Assembly: GCA_031394735.1 (NCBI GenBank)
Contig: JANMXI010000045.1
Coordinates: 1-64,000, forward strand
DNA from: TMP-86 sp031394735
Lineage (GTDB): Bacteria; Pseudomonadota; Gammaproteobacteria; Steroidobacterales; Steroidobacteraceae
Length of the DNA: 64,000 nucleotides
Direction of reading: 5' to 3'
A program made the translations under genes and the position numbers. The notes under the pieces are model-generated. The model ran no database searches. It worked only from the letters and a program-made list of their open reading frames with translations, and was not told the DNA's origin. Positions 61,201 through 64,000 of this stretch are shown piece by piece. Within the stretch, counting starts at the first letter, position 1; every line of letters begins with the position of its first letter.

Positions 61201-63971
61201 CCCTGGGCGCGCTCGGCCTCGATTCCGCCGGGATGCGTATCACGCCGGAGACGGCTGCCAAGCGCGGCATTTTGGTGCGTCATACGCGTCTGTGGGGCCG
61301 GATGTTGCAGATGGCCGGACAGGCCGGATTCCTGTTCCACGATGGCGATGACTGGATCGTCACCGCGCGCAGCGTTGCGTTGCACGATGACGTCGTACCT
61401 GCACCGCAGCGGCTCGAGAGGGCGCTGCTGGACCGTTGTGGAGTGGGTCTGGCGGCCGTGTTGCGCGGCACGCTCGATCCACTGGCGCTGCTGTTCCCGC
61501 CTGACGGAGGCGACTCGGCCGCACAGATCTACGCGCAGTCAGATTCGGCGCGCGTCTACAACAGGCTCGCCGCCGCGGCGATCGCGCGACTCGCGCGCGA
61601 AATGCCTCGACCGCTGCGCATCGTCGAGATCGGAGCCGGCACCGGCGCGACGATGAGCGCACTCATCCCGGTGCTGCCGGCCGGCAGCCACTATTGTTTC
61701 ACGGATGTCTCGCCGCTCTTTCTGCACGAGGCCGCAGCGCGGTTGGCGGGCACGCCGCTCGATGTTCGCTTCAGCCGCCTCGACATCGAACGGGCGCCGC
61801 AGGCGCAGGGCTTCACGCCGGGCGAATTCGATGTCGTCGTCGCGGCCAACGTGCTGCACGCAACGTCCGACCTGCGGCGCACCCTCGACCACGTGCGCAG
61901 CCTGCTCGCGCCGGGCGGCGTGCTGGTGATGATCGAAACCGTGGCACGGCGGGCCTGGATCGACCTCACTTTCGGCATGACCGAAGGCTGGTGGCGCTTC
62001 GACGATGCGCCGCTGCGCCAAGACCATGCGCTGCTCAATGTGGAAACCTGGAGGGCTCTGCTCACAGCGGCCGGCTTCGATGACACACACGCGCTAGGTG
62101 CCGCGTTTTCGCAACGAGCCGTGCATCCGCAGGCGCTGCTGCTCGCGCGCGCGGCGCCTACCGAGACCACGGCGCGGCAACGTTTTGTCGGTAGTTCGTG
62201 GTGGCTCGTTGGTGATCGCAGCGGCATCGCCTCGCAACTCGCCGAGGCGATCTGCGCCGAAGGCGGTGTCTGCGAATGCGTCGACGCCGGCGATTCGCGG
62301 CTGCCGGACGAATCGGTGCACGGCATCGTGTATTGTGCCGCGTTGGATGCACCGGCCGATGCTGCGAGCCCCGATGCGATCACCCCGGCGTTCGCGTGGG
62401 CGCGTCGGCTCCAGGCCGGTGGCCGCGCGCGACTGTGGCTGGCGACCCGCGCAGCCCAGCGGGCCGCCACAACGGACAAGGTGTTCGCACCGCAGCAGGC
62501 GCCGCTGTGGGGCCTGGGCCGCTCGATCGCACTGGAACATCCGACAAACTGGGGCGGCCTGGTGGACTTGGACCCGAGCGCCACCGACGCGCAGTCCGTG
62601 TCAGCCCTGCTCGACACGCTGGCCGCCGGCGACGGCGAGGACCAGGTGGCGATCCGCAACAATGTCCGGCATGTTGCCCGTCTCGCGCCTCGAGCGCTGC
62701 CCGCGCCTGCGGCGCTCACGCTGGATGCGCACGGCGCGTACCTTGTAACCGGCGCCTACGGCGGCCTCGGCCCGAAGATCATTGCATGGCTCGCCGACCA
62801 GGGGGCCCGCACGCTGGTGCTGATCGGGCGCCGTGGCGCGGCGGGCGGGGCGCTCGCCGTGTCGATCGAGAACTTACGCACACGCGGCCTCTCGATTATC
62901 GCCGAAACCGCGGACGTAGCCGACTCCGCCGTGATGGGGCGCCTGTTCGAACGACTTCGGGCCGACGGCACGCCGGTACGCGGCGTCGTCCATGCAGCCG
63001 CAGCGATCCGCTTCACGGCGCTGCAGGATCTCACTTCAACCGATCTGGCCGACGCACTGCGCGCCAAGGTGCAAGGCAGCCAGGTGCTGCACGAACTGAC
63101 GCGTGATTTGCCGCTCGACCTCTTCGTACTCTTCTCGTCCGCCACCACGCTGTTCGGCGCAAAGGGCCTGGCGGCCTACGCCGCGGCGAACCAGTTCCTC
63201 GGTTTGCTCGCATGGCAGCGCGCCGCGCTCAGCCTGCCGGCAACCTGCGTCGACTGGGGGGCGTGGAGCGAGATCCGCCTGCTCGACGGCCAACGCAGCT
63301 CGAACCTCGAACAGCTAGGCTTTCGCAGCATGTCCGACGCAACGGCGTTGGCGATCCTGTCGGGCCTGGTGCACGGACGTGTGCCGCAGTGTTTAGTCGC
63401 CGACGTGGATTGGCAGACCGCCAGCGCTGCCTACCAAGCGCAGGGCAGGCGGCCCTTCCTCGACAACGTGATCGCCAGCGCGCCGGAACGCCGCGACGAA
63501 GCGGCGCCGCTGGCATCTGCGGCGGACCTGCGCGCCGAACTCATCGGCCTGCCGGAGAGCGCACGGCATGAACGGATCGGCACGGTGGTGCGCGCCGAAC
63601 TCGCCGGCGTGCTCGGGCTGGCCGGGTCGCGGGACGTCGATCCGGCCAAGGGCTTCTTCGAGCTTGGCCTCGACTCGCTGATGGCGATGCAGTTGCGGCG
63701 GCGCCTGGCCGCCCGGCTGAACCTGACACTGCCGGCCAGCGTAACCTTTAACCACCCGAGCGCGGCGCCGCTTGCCAGGCATCTGCTCGGCCTGCTCGCG
63801 CTGACGCCGGACACCGCCCAACCGATCGCCGCCGCCGGGGCGTCAGAGGCAGCGTGCAACGACATCGCTGATCTGACCGATGCGGAGGTGCGGAGCGCGC
63901 TGATCACCGAGTTGGCCGAGTTTAGGGACCTCGGTGACAGACCCGACACGGCTGGGGGAGGTCGACAATGA
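58212..63971 (+). CDS. type I polyketide synthase, C-methylating ketoreducing module (KS-AT-cMT-KR-ACP)
   Basis: A 1919-residue module. A short N-terminal docking-like helix (LAGLSPGKRALLAQRLRQK) precedes KS (about 40-470; Cys212 in DTACSSSL, His347, His387). AT: about 565-880, Ser654 in GHSVGE and the YAFHS motif typical of malonyl-CoA selection. A methyltransferase domain (about 1100-1370) has SAM motif VEIGAGTG at 1138-1145 and FDVVVAANVLHA. KR: TGAYGGLG at 1513-1520, K1619, S1643, Y1656. ACP: Ser1822 in GLDSL. No DH, ER or thioesterase. It would give a 2-methyl-3-hydroxyacyl-ACP. The GTG start overlaps the previous PKS stop (GTGA). Confidence 0.94.
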   Translation: MSVPPDRLAGLSPGKRALLAQRLRQKPGAPLAPLTPTVERIAILASACRLPGGADSPATLWQLLAEGRDAVTDVPASRWDGAALFSHDPHEANRIQSRCGGFLDGLDRFDAAFFGIAPREAALMDPQQRLLLELAWEALEAAGLPIEGLARSATGVFVGAHSQSSDWWLLQLAQRGGVASHSSTGSAHSILANRVSYAYDLRGPSMTVDTACSSSLVAIHLACQSLRSGECDLALAGGVNLMLLPSASFAFSQLQILSAGGRCRTFDAAADGIVRGEGCALVVLKRLSEALRDGDPILAVIAGSAVNQDGASNGLTAPNGPAQEAVIQRALAMAAMAPERVGLVETHGTGTPLGDPVEVEALAHVIGPARDAAHRCWLGALKTNIGHLEAAAGVAGLIKAVECLRRGLVPANLHFTRPNPYLRLDGTPFVIPLDLTPWPAGTLPRVAGVSSFGFGGTNAHIVLEEHRGETPAVVDTAPRDQLLTVSARNPAALVQSLREHATALDTLPAEQLGAFVYTAKVRRSHHAHRIAVVGSAPQALAERLRARLADAAKSPAVGDTRPVWVYTGQGSLWPGMGRELFDTEPVFRTALEEVAALFESAAGWNLLPVVIDASESTRHAATEVAQPALFALQVGLTALWRAWGMPAGAVVGHSVGEVAAALAAGVLTLDDAVVVVLQRSRAMQPTFGHGCMAQAECGEADLRAELAAFGDVLAVAALNGPASTVLSGPTEPLNACVAQLQARGIATRALAVDYAFHSNQMTHVVPGIVAALRTIRPRPATLPFMSTVTGRWAESGNLDAAYWGRNVRDTVRFAPAVQELLAAGYRTFLEIGPHPALGAGIQAQADAARTEVGIAASLRRDKPARAALLSSMGALLEAGTAIDWQRHRDPRRRVLTLPRQPWQRQRHWLAAPDVAALAFSVTGRAGPAAALGDPTACYEMSWLPSAVLPRAPAFDITRHAAPLEALAATWPEAQVLAGESDVQTALEAHAAAHVWHTLGALGLDSAGMRITPETAAKRGILVRHTRLWGRMLQMAGQAGFLFHDGDDWIVTARSVALHDDVVPAPQRLERALLDRCGVGLAAVLRGTLDPLALLFPPDGGDSAAQIYAQSDSARVYNRLAAAAIARLAREMPRPLRIVEIGAGTGATMSALIPVLPAGSHYCFTDVSPLFLHEAAARLAGTPLDVRFSRLDIERAPQAQGFTPGEFDVVVAANVLHATSDLRRTLDHVRSLLAPGGVLVMIETVARRAWIDLTFGMTEGWWRFDDAPLRQDHALLNVETWRALLTAAGFDDTHALGAAFSQRAVHPQALLLARAAPTETTARQRFVGSSWWLVGDRSGIASQLAEAICAEGGVCECVDAGDSRLPDESVHGIVYCAALDAPADAASPDAITPAFAWARRLQAGGRARLWLATRAAQRAATTDKVFAPQQAPLWGLGRSIALEHPTNWGGLVDLDPSATDAQSVSALLDTLAAGDGEDQVAIRNNVRHVARLAPRALPAPAALTLDAHGAYLVTGAYGGLGPKIIAWLADQGARTLVLIGRRGAAGGALAVSIENLRTRGLSIIAETADVADSAVMGRLFERLRADGTPVRGVVHAAAAIRFTALQDLTSTDLADALRAKVQGSQVLHELTRDLPLDLFVLFSSATTLFGAKGLAAYAAANQFLGLLAWQRAALSLPATCVDWGAWSEIRLLDGQRSSNLEQLGFRSMSDATALAILSGLVHGRVPQCLVADVDWQTASAAYQAQGRRPFLDNVIASAPERRDEAAPLASAADLRAELIGLPESARHERIGTVVRAELAGVLGLAGSRDVDPAKGFFELGLDSLMAMQLRRRLAARLNLTLPASVTFNHPSAAPLARHLLGLLALTPDTAQPIAAAGASEAACNDIADLTDAEVRSALITELAEFRDLGDRPDTAGGGRQ

Positions 63972-64000
63972 CGACCGCTGCGAGGTCCGTTGTCGGCGAG
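63968..64000 (+). CDS. start of a further gene in the PKS locus (cut by window end)
   Basis: An ATG at 63968 overlaps the second PKS stop (ATGA) and the frame MTTAARSVVGE stays open to the window edge. The same 4-bp junction is used by the other genes of this locus, so it is probably a real gene. Nothing can be said of its function. Confidence 0.55.
   Translation, partial: MTTAARSVVGE

Overview
The window is one contiguous, high-GC chromosomal segment with dense coding on both strands. The order ruvC-ruvA-ruvB-ybgC-tolQ-tolR-tolA-tolB-pal-cpoB-queE-queC followed by tRNA-Lys is a classic gammaproteobacterial arrangement. sucA-sucB-lpd, a fused cysNC, a fused indolepyruvate oxidoreductase, Ser/Thr kinases and TonB receptors would suit an aerobic environmental gammaproteobacterium. 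A Steroidobacter/Nevskia-like lineage is a guess from gene content only.

Layout. 13-88: tRNA-Lys. 246-10554 (minus): a thiamine-diphosphate enzyme, queuosine genes queC and queE, the Tol-Pal envelope system and the RuvABC resolvasome, tightly packed with many start/stop overlaps. 10627-10965: a free-standing RelA/SpoT-type ACT domain. 10977-16501 (minus): the 2-oxoglutarate dehydrogenase complex. 16581-19834 (minus): a small membrane protein, a secreted protein and a receptor kinase with a sulfatase-modifying-factor domain. 20089-20469: fluoride channel crcB. 20471-24536 (minus): indolepyruvate:ferredoxin oxidoreductase and an Lrp/AsnC regulator, divergent from the tyrosine-degradation genes hmgA-fahA-hpd (24676-28403).

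28422-32416 is a patched region: a MaoC C-terminal remnant, a tyrosine phosphatase, E1-alpha/E1-beta of a 2-oxoacid dehydrogenase, a 32-codon CitE N-terminal remnant, an intact MaoC gene and a free-standing lipoyl-domain protein. 32419-35962 is a PAPS-forming and PAP-recycling operon (cysD-cysNC-cysQ). 35945-45899 (minus) is a probable catabolic operon: FAD oxidoreductase, SnoaL-like protein, TonB receptor, MFS carrier, SDR, AGXT2L-type PLP enzyme, APH-fold kinase, then an orphan ParA. It diverges from a TetR regulator, and a perfect 28-bp palindrome lies in between. I read it as import and degradation of an amino-alcohol or polyamine-like compound through phosphorylation and PLP-dependent phospho-elimination. 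That is an inference.

46693-51329 holds a cytochrome b / molybdopterin oxidoreductase pair and pntB-pntA transhydrogenase. From 51524 to the window end is a type I polyketide synthase locus: an unrecognised 110-residue ORF, a fully reducing module (KS-AT-DH-ER-KR-ACP), a second module (KS-AT-cMT-KR-ACP) and the start of a further gene, all linked by 4-bp start/stop overlaps. This PKS locus and the kinase/phospho-lyase operon are the best candidates for undescribed systems.
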